From assembly GCF_034043515.1 (NCBI RefSeq), contig NZ_CP138214.1:3410001-3474000 (forward strand): a DNA stretch of 64,000 bases, in the 5' to 3' direction. This document shows positions 17,689-30,100 of the stretch, piece by piece. Numbering within the stretch: position 1 is the stretch's first letter; every line of letters begins with the position of its first letter. The notes beneath the pieces are model-generated. The model was not told the DNA's origin and searched no databases. It saw nothing but the letters and a program-made list of their open reading frames with translations. The DNA comes from Pseudomonas sp. MUP55. Its GTDB lineage: Bacteria; Pseudomonadota; Gammaproteobacteria; Pseudomonadales; Pseudomonadaceae. Both the position numbers and the translations under genes were made by a program.

Positions 17689-19647
17689 TCAGTCGCGGGC
17701 CAATGCCTCGATGGGGTCCAGCCGTGCCGCGTTCCGTGCGGGCACGAAGCCGAACACAATGCCGATCAGCGTCGAGCAGGCGAACGCGGTGATGATCGAG
17801 CCCACGGAAAACACCATTTCCCATTCCTTCACGAACAGCGAAAACAGATAACCGATGGCATAGGACAACGAGATGCCGATGATCCCGCCGATCAGACACA
17901 CCATCACCGCCTCCACCAGAAACTGCTGACGAATATCCGACTGCCGCGCCCCGACTGCCATGCGGATGCCAATCTCGCGGGTGCGTTCGGTGACCGACAC
18001 CAGCATGATATTCATCACCCCGATGCCACCCACCAGCAACGAAATCACCGCGATCAATGACAACAGCAGCGCCAGTGAGCGGCTGGTTTTCTGTACCGTC
18101 TGCATGATGCTGTCGAGGTTGTTGGTGAAGAAGTCCTTGGTGCCGTGGCGTTGCAGCATGAGCTTATTGACGTTGTCTTCCACCACCTTGCTCGGCTGGC
18201 CGTCCTTGATGCGCACGGTGATGCTGTCCAGATGACGCTGGCCCAGCAAGCGCCCCGCCGCAGTCTCATACGGCACCCACACATTCAACGCCTTGCTGGC
18301 GGCAAACATGTTCTTGTTGTCCGCCGTCACCCCAATCACCGTGCACGGCAGGTTGCCGACCAGGATCACCTGGCCCAGCGGATCGACGTTCGGCCCGAAC
18401 AGGCGCTGGCGGGTGTTGTGGTCGATCACCACCACTTGCGCCTGACGCCGTGCATCGCTTTCGCTGAAGGCGATGCCCGCTTCGAGCTTGAGGCCCTTGA
18501 CCTTGAAGTAACGATCGCTGACGCCGTTGACCTGTGCATCCACGTCGATGTTGCCAAAGCGCAGCAACAGGTTGCGTCCCACCACCGGGGTGGCGCTGTC
18601 GACGTAATACAGCTGGTTCAACGCGTCCACATCCGAAGGCATCAGGGTCTCGATGGCCGAGGCGCGGCTGTCACCGAAACTGGTGCCGGAAAAGATATCG
18701 ATGGTGTTGCTGCCGATGGCCTGGATGTCCTTGAGCACATAGCGCTTGGCGCCCTCGCCGATGGCCGAGATCGACACCACCGAGGTGATGCCGATAACGA
18801 TGCCGAGCATGGTCAACAAGGTGCGCATGCGATGGGAAATCAGCGCGACCCAGGCCATGTTGAACGCCTCCTTGAACAACCCCAGGCTCGCCACCAAGCG
18901 CCGGGCACCGCTGCGCCTGGGCTCGACCGGCGCTTGGTCGGGCAGCTGCGCCCCGGTGCTCTGATTGGCCTTGTCGCTGACGATCTCGCCGTCGCACACC
19001 TCGACGATACGCTGGGCATTCGCCGCTACCTTAGGGTCGTGGGTGACGATGATCACCGTGTGCCCTGCCGCATGCAGCTCGGCGAGGATGCGCATCACCT
19101 CCTTGCCACTCTGGGTATCCAGGGCCCCGGTGGGTTCGTCGGCGAGGATCACTTCACCGCCGTTCATCAAGGCCCGGGCGATACTCACGCGCTGCTGCTG
19201 GCCACCGGACAACTGGCTCGGCCGATGGCTGATATGCCCCGCCAGGCCCAGGCGTGCGAGCAGATCCCGCGCGCGGCTGTGGCGTTGCGTTTCCGGGGTG
19301 CCGGCGTAAATCGCCGGCATTTCCACATTGTGCAAGGCACTCAGGTGCGCCAACAGGTGGTAGCGCTGGAAGATGAAACCGAAGTAATCGCGGCGCAGTT
19401 CCGCCAGTTGCTCATCGCCCAGGGAACGGGTCTCGATGCCATTGATTTTGTAACTGCCCGCCGTGGCGTAATCCAGGCCGCCGAGGATGTTCATCAGCGT
19501 CGATTTACCCGAACCCGACGCGCCGATGATCGCCAGCATCTCACCGGCATGAATCGTCAGATCGATGCCTTTGAGCGCAATGAACTCGCGCTCACCGGCC
19601 ATGAAACTGCGGGTGATGCCCTTGAGTTCCAACAGAGGTTGGGTCAT
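17689..19647 (-). CDS. macB: MacB-type ABC exporter for the lipopeptide
   Basis: A 652-residue MacB transporter: an ATPase domain at residues 1-230 with Walker A GASGSGKST, signature LSGGQQQR, Walker B VILADEPTG and H-loop VTHDP; TM1 near 275; a large periplasmic domain; and three C-terminal helices with the FtsX-type RTREIGIRMAVGAR. It partners MacA and an outer-membrane TolC-like protein in a mechanotransmission pump. Its start lies 3 bp after the macA stop. Its place behind the NRPS genes matches the macAB pair known to export viscosin/massetolide-type lipopeptides. Confidence 0.95.
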   Translation of the reverse strand: MTQPLLELKGITRSFMAGEREFIALKGIDLTIHAGEMLAIIGASGSGKSTLMNILGGLDYATAGSYKINGIETRSLGDEQLAELRRDYFGFIFQRYHLLAHLSALHNVEMPAIYAGTPETQRHSRARDLLARLGLAGHISHRPSQLSGGQQQRVSIARALMNGGEVILADEPTGALDTQSGKEVMRILAELHAAGHTVIIVTHDPKVAANAQRIVEVCDGEIVSDKANQSTGAQLPDQAPVEPRRSGARRLVASLGLFKEAFNMAWVALISHRMRTLLTMLGIVIGITSVVSISAIGEGAKRYVLKDIQAIGSNTIDIFSGTSFGDSRASAIETLMPSDVDALNQLYYVDSATPVVGRNLLLRFGNIDVDAQVNGVSDRYFKVKGLKLEAGIAFSESDARRQAQVVVIDHNTRQRLFGPNVDPLGQVILVGNLPCTVIGVTADNKNMFAASKALNVWVPYETAAGRLLGQRHLDSITVRIKDGQPSKVVEDNVNKLMLQRHGTKDFFTNNLDSIMQTVQKTSRSLALLLSLIAVISLLVGGIGVMNIMLVSVTERTREIGIRMAVGARQSDIRQQFLVEAVMVCLIGGIIGISLSYAIGYLFSLFVKEWEMVFSVGSIITAFACSTLIGIVFGFVPARNAARLDPIEALARD

Positions 19648-19650
19648 GGC

Positions 19651-20802
19651 TCAGTTCCCCGCCACGGCAGGCGTAGCATCGCCGATCACGACTTTATCGC
19701 CCTCGACCAGGCCGTCGAGGATCTGCACCTTGACGTTGTTGTTGATGCCGGTCTTGACCTCACGCACCAGCGCCTTGCCCTTGGCGTCCAGCACCCGCAC
19801 CGCATAGCTGCCATCGGCATTGCGCGGCCCGAGTGCCGCCACCGGCACCATCAGCGCCGCCTCGGCGGTGTCGAGCACGATGCGCACCTGGGCGGTCATG
19901 GCGATGCGCAGGCGGTGGTCGGGGTTGGGCACGTCAAACAGCGCGTTATAGAACACCGCCGTATTCTGCTTGGGCGTGCCGGCGGTCTGGGTTTCCAGGA
20001 AGTTCTGCGGCGCAGGTTCAGTACCCCGCAACTTGGCGTAGTAGCGTTTGTCGGCCTCGCCGAGGATGGTGAAATACACCTGCTGGCCGGGGCTGATATG
20101 AATCACATCGGCTTCCGAGACCTGGGCCTTGACGGTCATGGTGTCCAGGTCGGCCAGCTTGAGCAGCACTGGCGCGAGCTGGCTGGCAATCACGGTCTGG
20201 CCTTCCTGGGTGACGATGCCCACCACATCACCGTCGATGGGCGCATTGATGCGGGTGTAGTCCAGGTTGATCTTGGCGGTGTCGATCTGGATGTGTGCGC
20301 TTTTGATCTGGGCGTCCAGGGCCAGCAGATTGGCCTGCTGTACCTGGTAGGTAGACTCGGCGTCTTCGAAGTCCTGGCGCGACACCGACTCATCGTCCTG
20401 CAAGCCCTTGTAACGCTCATACACCGACCTGGCCTGCTTGAGCTGCGCCGCCGTGGCACGGCGTTGGGCCTGCAGGTTTTCCTCATCGACCTGAGCTTTG
20501 CGCAGGGTGTTCTGCAGGATCAGCGGGTCGATTTCGGCCAGCCACTGGCCCTTTTTGACCTTGTCGCCGACCTTGACCTTGAGAGATTTCAACTGGCCGG
20601 AGACCTGGGCACCGACGTCGACCTGCTTGACGCCCTCCAGCAGGCCGGTGGCCAGAACGGCGTTCTCGATATCGCCGCGCTCGACCGTGGCGGTGAGGTA
20701 CAGGGGCGCATCGGCGGGGGCCTTTACGGTGTAGATAATCAATGCGACGGCAATGGCCAACACTGCGAATATGCCGATTTTGCGTAACTTAAACGTTTGC
20801 AT
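19651..20802 (-). CDS. macA: MacA-type periplasmic adaptor
   Basis: The membrane-fusion subunit that links MacB to the outer-membrane channel. The ATG at 20802 begins a short basic stretch and one N-terminal membrane anchor (IGIFAVLAIAVALIIYTV). After this come a lipoyl half-motif (VDVGAQVSGQLKSLKVKVGDKVKKGQ), a coiled-coil hairpin at about 85-185 with the second lipoyl half (INAPIDGDVVG), a beta-barrel and a membrane-proximal domain ending GLVEGDKVVIGD. The frame stays open to a TTG at 20847 that could add 15 residues. Neither start has a strong ribosome site. The gene follows the second NRPS after about 300 bp containing a dispersed repeat. Confidence 0.93.
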   Translation of the reverse strand: MQTFKLRKIGIFAVLAIAVALIIYTVKAPADAPLYLTATVERGDIENAVLATGLLEGVKQVDVGAQVSGQLKSLKVKVGDKVKKGQWLAEIDPLILQNTLRKAQVDEENLQAQRRATAAQLKQARSVYERYKGLQDDESVSRQDFEDAESTYQVQQANLLALDAQIKSAHIQIDTAKINLDYTRINAPIDGDVVGIVTQEGQTVIASQLAPVLLKLADLDTMTVKAQVSEADVIHISPGQQVYFTILGEADKRYYAKLRGTEPAPQNFLETQTAGTPKQNTAVFYNALFDVPNPDHRLRIAMTAQVRIVLDTAEAALMVPVAALGPRNADGSYAVRVLDAKGKALVREVKTGINNNVKVQILDGLVEGDKVVIGDATPAVAGN

Positions 20803-20854
20803 AAATGACCATAAAGTTGGGCTTTTTGATTGAGCATGGGTATCCAAACGCTAA

Positions 20855-21060
20855 CCACGATGCGCAGCGAGTCGCTCTTGATCTTGATCTGGCTTTTGAT
20901 CCTGGGCGCCCCGTTAAACCACGCTGGCCGAACGCAGGCTTGAATTCGTGGCGGAACCCTAAGTGGCCGTGACCGCAGGAACGGATATGTACCCGGTCCG
21001 ATCCAACATCCTGGTCGGCCCAGAGGCCGCCATCGGGGGCAAGCCCCCTCCCACATTTGG
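20855..21060 (-). repeat. Dispersed extragenic repeat with terminal REP (copy A)
   Basis: Read on the minus strand, this stretch begins with the REP GTGGGAGGGGGCTTGCCCCC and continues through GACCAGGAT, GTACATATCCGTT and CTTAGGGTTCCGCC. It then runs into CCAGCGTGGTTTAACGGGGCGC and a GATCAAGAGC tract ending CGCATCGTGGTTA. The same series in the same order occurs on the plus strand at 46346-46732, where it is about 170 bp longer in the middle. A second decayed REP half lies at 21081-21099. This element fills the gap between the second NRPS gene and macA. Confidence 0.8.
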
Positions 21061-21105
21061 ACCGAGGTGTATCAGGAACAAGCCCCTTCCCACCTTTAGC
21101 GGCCA

Positions 21106-24100
21106 TCAAGACACCCGCTCCCCAACCACAACGCCCTCAAGCCACCACTTGGCCAACGCCGCAACATTCGGCGCCTTGAGCAAGGTGAAGTGATTGCCTG
21201 GGCCATGCCACACCTGCAGACCACGCCCCTGCCCTCGCCATCCTTCGACCATCAGCCCCTGCTCGCGCTGATTGCCCGCCGCATCCAGCGAAGGGTCCCG
21301 CGCCAGCACCAGGCGCACCACACCTTCATAGCGAGCCTGTGGTCGATACACCGTACGCAACGCCGCCGCATAGGTGCGCGCCGGCCCTGCCATGGCGTCG
21401 ACGGCAGCGCGTGCCGGCAATAACCCGACGCCGACCATTCCCGCATGCAACGCCTGGCGCTGTGCCAGCTCATCGCGCCCAGCAAACTCCAGCGGGTCGA
21501 TCCCCAGCGATTGCCCGGCCGCCAACTGCATCGCTTCAATCAGCCGCAACAGCGCCGCCGTCGATGTGTACGGGCGCCCCACCACGCCGTTGCCGCCCGG
21601 CGACTCGCTGTCGATCACGGTCAAGGACGCCACCTGGCGGCCCATCGCCTGCAAGCGCAGCGCCATTTCCAGCGCGACCCAGCCGCCAAACGAATGCCCG
21701 ACCAGGTGCACCGGCCCCGCCGGACACTCATGGGCCAGTGCGGTCAGGTAACACTGCGCCGCCGCTTCCACCTGGCTATGGGGCACGGCTTCACCGTCCA
21801 GCCCGCGCGGTTGCAGGCCATATAACGGCCAGTCACGCCCGAGCGCCTCGCTCAAACCGACGAAACCGGTCACGCTGTCTCCCGCACCCGGCACACAGAA
21901 CACCGGCGCATGCCCGGCTCGCCCACTCTGAATGCGCAACACCGGTTGATGCACCGCGCAACTGACCGGCGCGCCGGCCAGCAGCGCCTGCGTGATCGCC
22001 CGGCCCAGGCCCTGGATATGCGGAGCCTGCATCATGCTTTGGTGGTCACCCGGCACCGGTACCTGGTGCAGCTGCCCCGGCGCCAGCGCCGTGTCCCAAC
22101 CCAGCGCCGCGCTGCGCCGGGACAGCTCGGTGGGGCGCTGCTCGGCACTGAATAAATGCACGGGGATCGGCAGCGGGAACAGGCTGTAATGGGCCAGCGC
22201 ATGCCCATGCCCGACCTCACGTTCGAGAAAGCTCACCAGATCCGCGTCCGCAGCCGCCGCCATTTGCGCGTATAGCAGACCTTGATCGCGACAGCGTTGC
22301 AGCAGGCCCGCAAAGTCCAGCTGTCCAAGGTTTGCCTCCAGTTGTTCCAGACTCGCCAGCTCATCCACCCCTCCCTGTGCTTTCCAATACGCCGTGCACT
22401 GCAGCAGCAAATGCCGCTTGAGCGCGTGCGGCCCGCTCCAGCGCGCCTTGCCCTGGTCGGTCATGCGCGGCACATAGCTGTCGATCAGGCCGAGAAAGGC
22501 CACTGGCTCATCGAGCCCCAGCAGTTGCATGGCCACTTCATAGGCCAGCACCCCGCCAAACGACCAGCCCGCGATGCGGTAAGGGCCATGGGGCTGGATG
22601 CCCCGGATCAGCCCGACCATGCGCGCCGCCAGGCCTTCCATGGTGGTCAGATGCGCCTCGCCCAGCGGTACCCCCGGCAGGCCGTAGATGGGGTAATCGC
22701 CGGGCAAATGCTGGCCCAGCGCCGGGAAATAAACGTCCATGCCGCTGAATTCGTGCACAAGAAATAACGGCGCCTGGGCGCCGCTCTCGCGCACGGTGAT
22801 CACCGACGTGTCGCGCACGGGCGCGTCGGTACGCTGGCGCAGCAGCGCGGCGATGCCCGCCACGCTGACATGCTGGAACAGCTCGGCCAGCGACACCGGC
22901 AAACCGGCTTCGTCGAGCAAAGTGACCAGGCGAATCGCCAACAGCGAATGCCCGCCCAGATCAAAGAAGCTGTCGTGCCGCCCCACCTGCTCCAGCTTCA
23001 ACACCTGCGCCCACATCTGCGCCAGGCGCTGTTCCAGGGCGTCGAGGGGCGCCTCGAACTCGCCGCTGGCGAGCGCGTCATACGCCGGCACCGGCAAGGC
23101 TTTGCGGTCGACCTTGCCGTTGGCCGTCAACGGCAGCCGGTCGAGGGGCACATAGGCGGATGGCCGCATGTATTCAGGCAGTTGCTCATGCAGGTGCGCA
23201 CGCACCCGGTCGAGGCTAACGGCGTCTGCGGCCCAGGTGAAATAGGCGACCAGGCGCTTGTCTCCCGGCACGTCTTCGCGCGCCAGCACCACCACGTCCT
23301 GGAGGCCCGAAAAGGTCGCCAGGCGCGCCTCGATCTCGCCCAGTTCGATGCGAAAACCACGAATCTTCACCTGATCATCGTTGCGCCCGAGGCACTCCAG
23401 CAGGCCGTCGGCCGTCCAGCGTCCAAGGTCGCCGGTGCGGTAAAGCAATGCGCCTGGATTGAAGGGGTCGTGCACGAATTTTTCAGCGCTCAGTTCAGGC
23501 CGATTCAGGTAACCCTTGGCCACGCCGTCACCGCCGATGCAGATTTCACCGCTGACGCCCAATGGCACCGGCTGCAACTGCGCATCCAGCACGTGCACCT
23601 GGGTGTTGGCGATCGGTCGGCCGATCGGCACGCTGTCGGCCTCGTCAGTCAAGGCGCGCACTTCATAGGTGGTGGCGTAGGTGGTGGTTTCGGTCGGGCC
23701 ATAGCAGTGCACCAGGCGCAATGCCGGTGCCTGCGCCAACAGGCTGCGGAACGCCGCCGGGTCGGCGCGCTCGCCACCGCACAGCAGGATGCGCAAGCCG
23801 GCCAGGGCCTGGGGAATCATCTGCACGTACTGGTTGAACAGCGCGGTGGTGACGAACAGCACCGTGGCGTCCTGCAGTGCCGCGCCGAACGCCTGCGGGT
23901 CGAGCAAGGTGGCATGCTCGATCACCTGCACCTGGCCGCCATTGAGCAACGGGCCCCACACGTCCATGGTGCTGGCATCGAAGGCCGGGTTGGACGCGAA
24001 GGCCACGCGGTCACTGGCATTGAAGTCGGCGTAGCCGTTGTTGAGCACCAAACGCGTGATGCCGCGATGGGGCACCAACACGCCTTTGGGTGTGCCGGTG

Positions 24101-27100
24101 GAGCCGGAGGTGTACATGATGTACGCCACGCTGTCCGAGGACTGCGACAGGTCGGGGTTATGGTTCGGTTGCGCAGCCAGCGTGAGGCGGTCCAGGTCCA
24201 GGCGTTGCGCCACAAAGTCGAGCGCTGTATCGCTGTGGGTCAACAGCCAGGTCGCGCCGCTGTCGTGCTGCATGAAGCCTTGGCGCTCGGCGGGTGCGTG
24301 GATGTCCAGCGGCACATAGGCAGCGGCGCATTTGAGGATCGCCAGTTGGCTGACCAGCAAATCCAGGCAGCGCGGCAGCAGGACCGTGACGTTATCGCCG
24401 GCCAGCACCCCCAGGCCCATCAGGTGATGCGCCAACTGGTTGGCCCGCGTGTTCAACTCGCCATAGCTCAGCCGCTGCTCGCCATGCACCGCCGCCAGCG
24501 CGTCGGGACGCGCCTGGGCCTGGGCCTGGAACAAACGCTGCACGGTGTGCTCACGCGGCAAATCACGGGCGGTGGCGTTGAAGTCCGACAGTAGCTGGCG
24601 CTCCGTCGCCGGCAACACCTGCACGCAGCCGATGGCGATAGCGCTGTGGCTTTCCAGCGCTTGCACCAGGTGCTCCAGGGCAACCTGCAGGTATGCACAC
24701 AAACGCTCGGCGCCCGGCCCCATGGCGCTCAAGGTAAAGCCTTCACCGAGGTCGTCCACGCTCAATGACAGGCCGTAGTTGGTGTGTTCTTCGGCCTTGA
24801 GCAACTCAATGCCTTGCCATGCCTGCGCCACGGCGCCCGCTTGCGGCGCGCTGTGGCGGTAGTTGAACAGCACGTCGAACAACGCTGTACTGGCGGGCAC
24901 GCCGCTGCAACGCTGGGCCAGGGCCAACGGCGCATGCTCATGGCTGAGCAATTGACTCAGGCGCGCATGGGTGGCCCGCAGGGCATTGCGCACCGAGCGC
25001 TCACCCAGGTCGATGCGCAGCGGCAAGGTGTTGATAAACACGCCCATGGCGCGCTCGGCACCTTCACCGCCCTGCAGGCGACCGAGCATCACCGTGCCGA
25101 ACACCACGTTTTCACGCCCACTGACCTTGCCCAGTACATGGCCCCAACCCAGGTGCATCAGGCTCGCCGCACTCACGCCCGACTGCCGGGCCTGCACCCG
25201 CAGGCGCTGGCTCAAGCTCGGATCAAGCGACAGCTGGGCGCGGTGCGCACCGTCGGTGATCTGCACCTGGGTCGGCTCGTCGATATCACCGAGCATCTCG
25301 CCGAAGAATGCCTCGTGGTCGCGGTCAATCAGGCAGGTCTGCGCCACGTAGTTGCGATACGGCACGGCCGCACCCAGTTCATCCGCGCGCCCCAACAGAA
25401 AGGCCTGCATCTCATGCTGCAGAATCTCCAGCGCGACGTGGTCCATGACCAGATGATGGAACAGCAAGGTCGCGACCACGCGCTGCGCCTGCTCGCTGTA
25501 CACCAGGCGCATCAGCGGCGCCTGGTCCAGTTCCAGGCGCTGTGGCAGCGGCCCGCTTTCGACGCGCAGTGAAGCCTTGCGCCACACCACCTGCACCGGT
25601 TGCTCCAGGCCCTCCCAATGGAAGGAGGAGCGCAGGATGTCGTGCCGCTCGATCACCGCCTGCAACGCGTGGGCAAACGCGTCCAGGCGCACACGGCTGT
25701 CGAACCCGAACTGCGCCTGCAGCACGTAGGCGTCATCACCCTGCGCCGCCCGATGCTGATAGAGCATGCCCGCCTGCAACGGTGCCAGCGGATAGATGTC
25801 CTGCACATTCGCCGCGCCGCCGGGAATGACCGCGACAATGCGCTCGATGGCAAGCGGGTCGAGCTTGATCAGCGTCAACATCGGCGGGGTGATCCGTACG
25901 CAGTCGGCCGCGATGCCATTGGCCGGCACCGCCACTTCACGCCCGCTGCCGAGGGCTGCCGCCAACGCCGACAGCGTCGGCTGGCCGAACAGCACTTTCA
26001 CGTCCGCCGCCAGCCCCAGGCGCCGCATGCGCCCCACCAGGCTGACCGCCAGCAACGAGTGCCCGCCCAGTTCGAAAAAGTTATCGTGGCGGCCCACCCG
26101 CTCCACGTTCAGCAACTCGGCCCACAGGCTGGCCAGGGCGATTTCGGTGTCGCCCTGGGGCGCTTCATACTCGCGCAGCCTCTGCGCGTCCGCATCCGGT
26201 TCCGGCAGCGCCTTGCGCTCAAGCTTGCCGTTGGGGCTCAGCGGCAAGGCCTCCAGGTGCACGAAGGTCGCCGGCACCATGAACTCCGGCAGGTGCTGCA
26301 ACAGGTGCGCGCGCAAGGCGTCGAGGTCGCAGTGCACGCCGGTGTAATACGCCACCAGGCGCTGCTCGCGGGCGATCACCGCGGCTTCGTTGACCGCCGG
26401 GTGGTCAGTCAGGCGCGCCTGGATTTCCCCCAGTTCGATGCGCAGGCCACGGATTTTCACTTGGTCATCGTTGCGCCCCAGGTACTCGATAGTGCCATCC
26501 GGCAAATAGCGCCCGACGTCGCCGGTACGGTACATGCGCCCCGCCACGAAGGGGTCGTCGAGAAAGCGCTCGGCGGTCAGCTCGGGGCGGTTCAGATAGC
26601 CACGCGCCACCTGCACGCCAGCGATGAACAGCTCGCCCACCACGCCCAGGGGCACCGGCTGCAACTGTGCATCCAGCAGGTACAGACGGGTATTGGCAAT
26701 CGGCTTGCCGATAGGCGTGTTGTCCGGGGTCTGCGGGCCGCTGCAGTCCCAGGCCGTCACGTCCACCGCCGCTTCGGTCGGGCCGTAGAGGTTGTGCAAT
26801 TGCGCGCCCGGCAACTGCTGCTTGAAGCGCCGCACCAGGCTGCCCGGCAGGGCTTCGCCGCTGCACATCACACGCACCAGCCCAGCCGCCTGGCTGACGT
26901 CGCCGTGGGCGAGGAACACATCGAGCATCGACGGCACAAAATGCAAGGTGGTGACCTGTTCGGCCTCGATCACCTGGCACAGGTATTCAGGCTCCTTGTG
27001 CCCGCCCGGCCGCGCCATCACCAGGCGAGCGCCGGTGAACAGCGGCCAGAAAAACTCCCACACCGACACATCGAAGCTGAACGGGGTTTTCTGCAGCACC

Positions 27101-30100
27101 GTATCCCTCGCGCCGAGCGCGTAGGCGTCCTGCATCCACAGCAAGCGGTTGACCACCCCGGCGTGTTCGTTGATCACGCCCTTGGGTTGGCCGGTGGAGC
27201 CGGAGGTGTAGATCACGTAGGCGGTCACGCTCGCCACGCCGGGGTTATGGATGGGCTGGTGTTGCCAACTCGGCTGGTCCAGGTCGACCACCGCCACCTC
27301 GCCCAGCAAGCCACGGGTGCTGCCCTGGGCCAGCACCACGCTCGGGGCGCTGTCGTGCAGCATGTAGGCCAGGCGTTCCAGCGGATACGCCGGGTCCAAC
27401 GGCACATAGGCAGCGCCGGCCTTGAGGATCGCGTACAGGCCGATAACCATGTCCAGGCCGCGCTCCACGCAGATCGCCACCCGCGCATCCGGCTGCACGC
27501 CCAGGGCAATCAGGTGGTGAGCCAGCTGGTTGGCGCGTGCGTTCAGTTCGGCGTAGGTCAATGGCTGCTCGCCGGCCTTCAGCGCAATGGCGTGCGGCGT
27601 GCGCAGCACCTGTGCTTCAAACAGGCTGTGCAGGGTCTGGTGGAGATCGTAGTCCACGGCGGTGGCGTTGAAATCGAACAGCAGGTGCTGGCGTTCACGC
27701 TCATCCAGCAGCGGCGCGTGTTCCAGCACCGCCTGATCGTTATCGACCATGGCCTGCAACACCCGGGTGAAATAACCGACATAACGTTGCACCGTCGATT
27801 CATCGAACAGCGCCACCGCATATTCCAGGACACCGAGCAGCGTGCCCTGCACTTCGCCCAGGTTCAGCGACAGGTCGAACTTGGCGAAGTGGCTGTTCTC
27901 CACGATCCCTTCCAGGGCCAGGTCGCCCAGGGCCAGGGTGGGCGCGCTGCTGTCCTGCCAGCTGAACAAGGTCTGGAACAACGGGCTGTGGGAAAGACTG
28001 CGCGGTGGCCGGGTGATTTCCACCACCTGCTCGAACGGCAAATCCTGGTGGGCCTGCGCCGCCAGCGTCAGTGCCTTGACCCGCGCCAGCAGCGCTTCGC
28101 TGCTCAGCTCGCCACTGGTGTCGATACGCACCGCCAGGGTGTTGACGAACAGTCCGATCAGCCCTTCCACCTCAGTGCGTGTGCGGTTGGCCACCGGCGA
28201 GCCGATCACCAGGTCGTGCTGCCCGGACAAGCGCGCCAGCAACGAGGCCCAGGCACTCATCAAGGTCATGTACAGCGTGGTGCCATGCCGTTGGCTCAAG
28301 GCCTTGAGCCCGGCGGTAAGGCGCTCGTTCAGGCGCACTTCGACACTGCTGCCGGCGTAGTCCTGCTGCGCCGGACGCGGGCGGTCGGTGGGCAGGGTAA
28401 GCAAGGCCGGCGCACCGGCCAGGGCCTGTTGCCAATACGTACTTTGGCGGTGCAGCACCTCACCGCTCAGCCACAGGCGTTGCCACACGGCAAAGTCAGC
28501 GTACTGGATCGGCAACGGCGGCAGCGGGTCGGCGTGGCCGTGGCTGAAGGCCTGGTACAGCGCCATCAGTTCGCGGGTGAGCACGCCCATGGACCAGCCA
28601 TCGGAGACAATGTGGTGCAGGGTCAGCAGCAGCACGTGGTGGTCATCGGCCATCACCACCAGGCGACCGCGCAGCAAGGGGCCGCGCTCGAGGTCGAACG
28701 GCGCCGAGGCTTCACCGTGGATCAGCGCGTCCAGCGCCTGCTGCGGTTGCGGATGACGGCGCAAGTCCTGCACCTGCAGCGCCAGCACGTCTTCGGCCGG
28801 CACGATCAGCACCTGGGCCTCATCGCCGTGCTGGGCGAAGCGACTGCGCAGGGTTTCATGCCGCGCAACGATGCGCGCCAGGGCACGCTGCAGCGCCTGC
28901 ACATGCAAGTGCCCACGCAAACGCAAGCCGATGGGAATGTTGTAGGCGGTGTTGGCGCCTTCCATCAAGGCGAGGAACCACAAGCGCTGCTGGGCGAACG
29001 ACAACGGCAGCTCGGTGTCACGATTGGCCGGCAGGATATCCGGCAAGGTGCTGCGCCCGGCGCGGGCCAGCAGCTCGGCGACGGCTGCCAATTCGGCATT
29101 GGCGAACAGGTCGCCCAGCACCAGCTCCACCCCCAGGCGCTGGCGCACCTGGGAGACCATGCGCATGGCCAGCAACGAATGCCCGCCCAGCTCGAAGAAG
29201 TGATCACGACGCCCGACCCGCTCCACCTGCAACACATCGGCCCAGATCTGCGCCAATACGCTTTCGATCTCGCCCAGCGGTGCCTCGTACTCACGGCTGA
29301 ATACCGCGTCCCTGTCCGGGGCCGGCAGCGCCTTGCGGTCGAGCTTGCCGTTGGCGGTCAACGGCAGTGCGTCGAGTTTCATGAAGGCGACCGGCACCAT
29401 GTAGTCCGGCAGATGGGCCACCAGGTGCGCGCGGATATCAGCGACCGCCAGCCCGTCGAGTTGCGGGTTTTCGGTGAAATAGGCCACCAGCCGTTCTTCA
29501 CGCACCAACACCACCGCTTCAAGAATGCCCGGCAGTTGATTGAGCTGGGTTTCGATCTCGCCCAGCTCGATGCGCATACCGCGGATCTTCACCTGGTCAT
29601 CGTTGCGCCCCAGGTACTCAAGGTTGCCGTCGGGCAGCCAGCGCGCGAGGTCGCCGGTGCGGTACATGCGGCCACTGTTGAAGGGGTCGCGCAGGAAACG
29701 CTCGGCAGTCAGTTCCGGACGATTGAGGTAACCACGGGCCACGCCCATGCCGCCTACATACAGTTCACCCGCCACACCCAACGGCACCGGGCGCTGCTGT
29801 TCGTCCAGCAGATAGACCCTGGCGTTGGCGATGGGTTTGCCGATATGCAAGGGCTGGCCCGCCTCGACCTTGCCGGAGGTGGCGACCACCGTGGCTTCGG
29901 TGGGGCCGTAGTTGTTGATCAGCTCAAAGCGCTGCGCCCGCCCGAACTGGCGCAGGCGGTCACCGCCAATCAGCAGCGTACGCAGGGTCGGGTGTTCGAT
30001 GTTCTGGCTGAAGGCGTATTCGGCCACCGGCGTCGGCAGAAAACACACGTCGAGCGGTTGCGCGCACCACCAGGCCAGCAGCGCGTCGAGGTCTTCGGCG

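Noticed and set aside
19651..20847. PvdT/PvdR-type pyoverdine exporter as identity of the ABC/adaptor pair
   Set aside because: Domain layout is similar, but the position directly behind the lipopeptide NRPS genes and before a LuxR-type regulator fits the lipopeptide MacAB pair better, and no pyoverdine genes are present.
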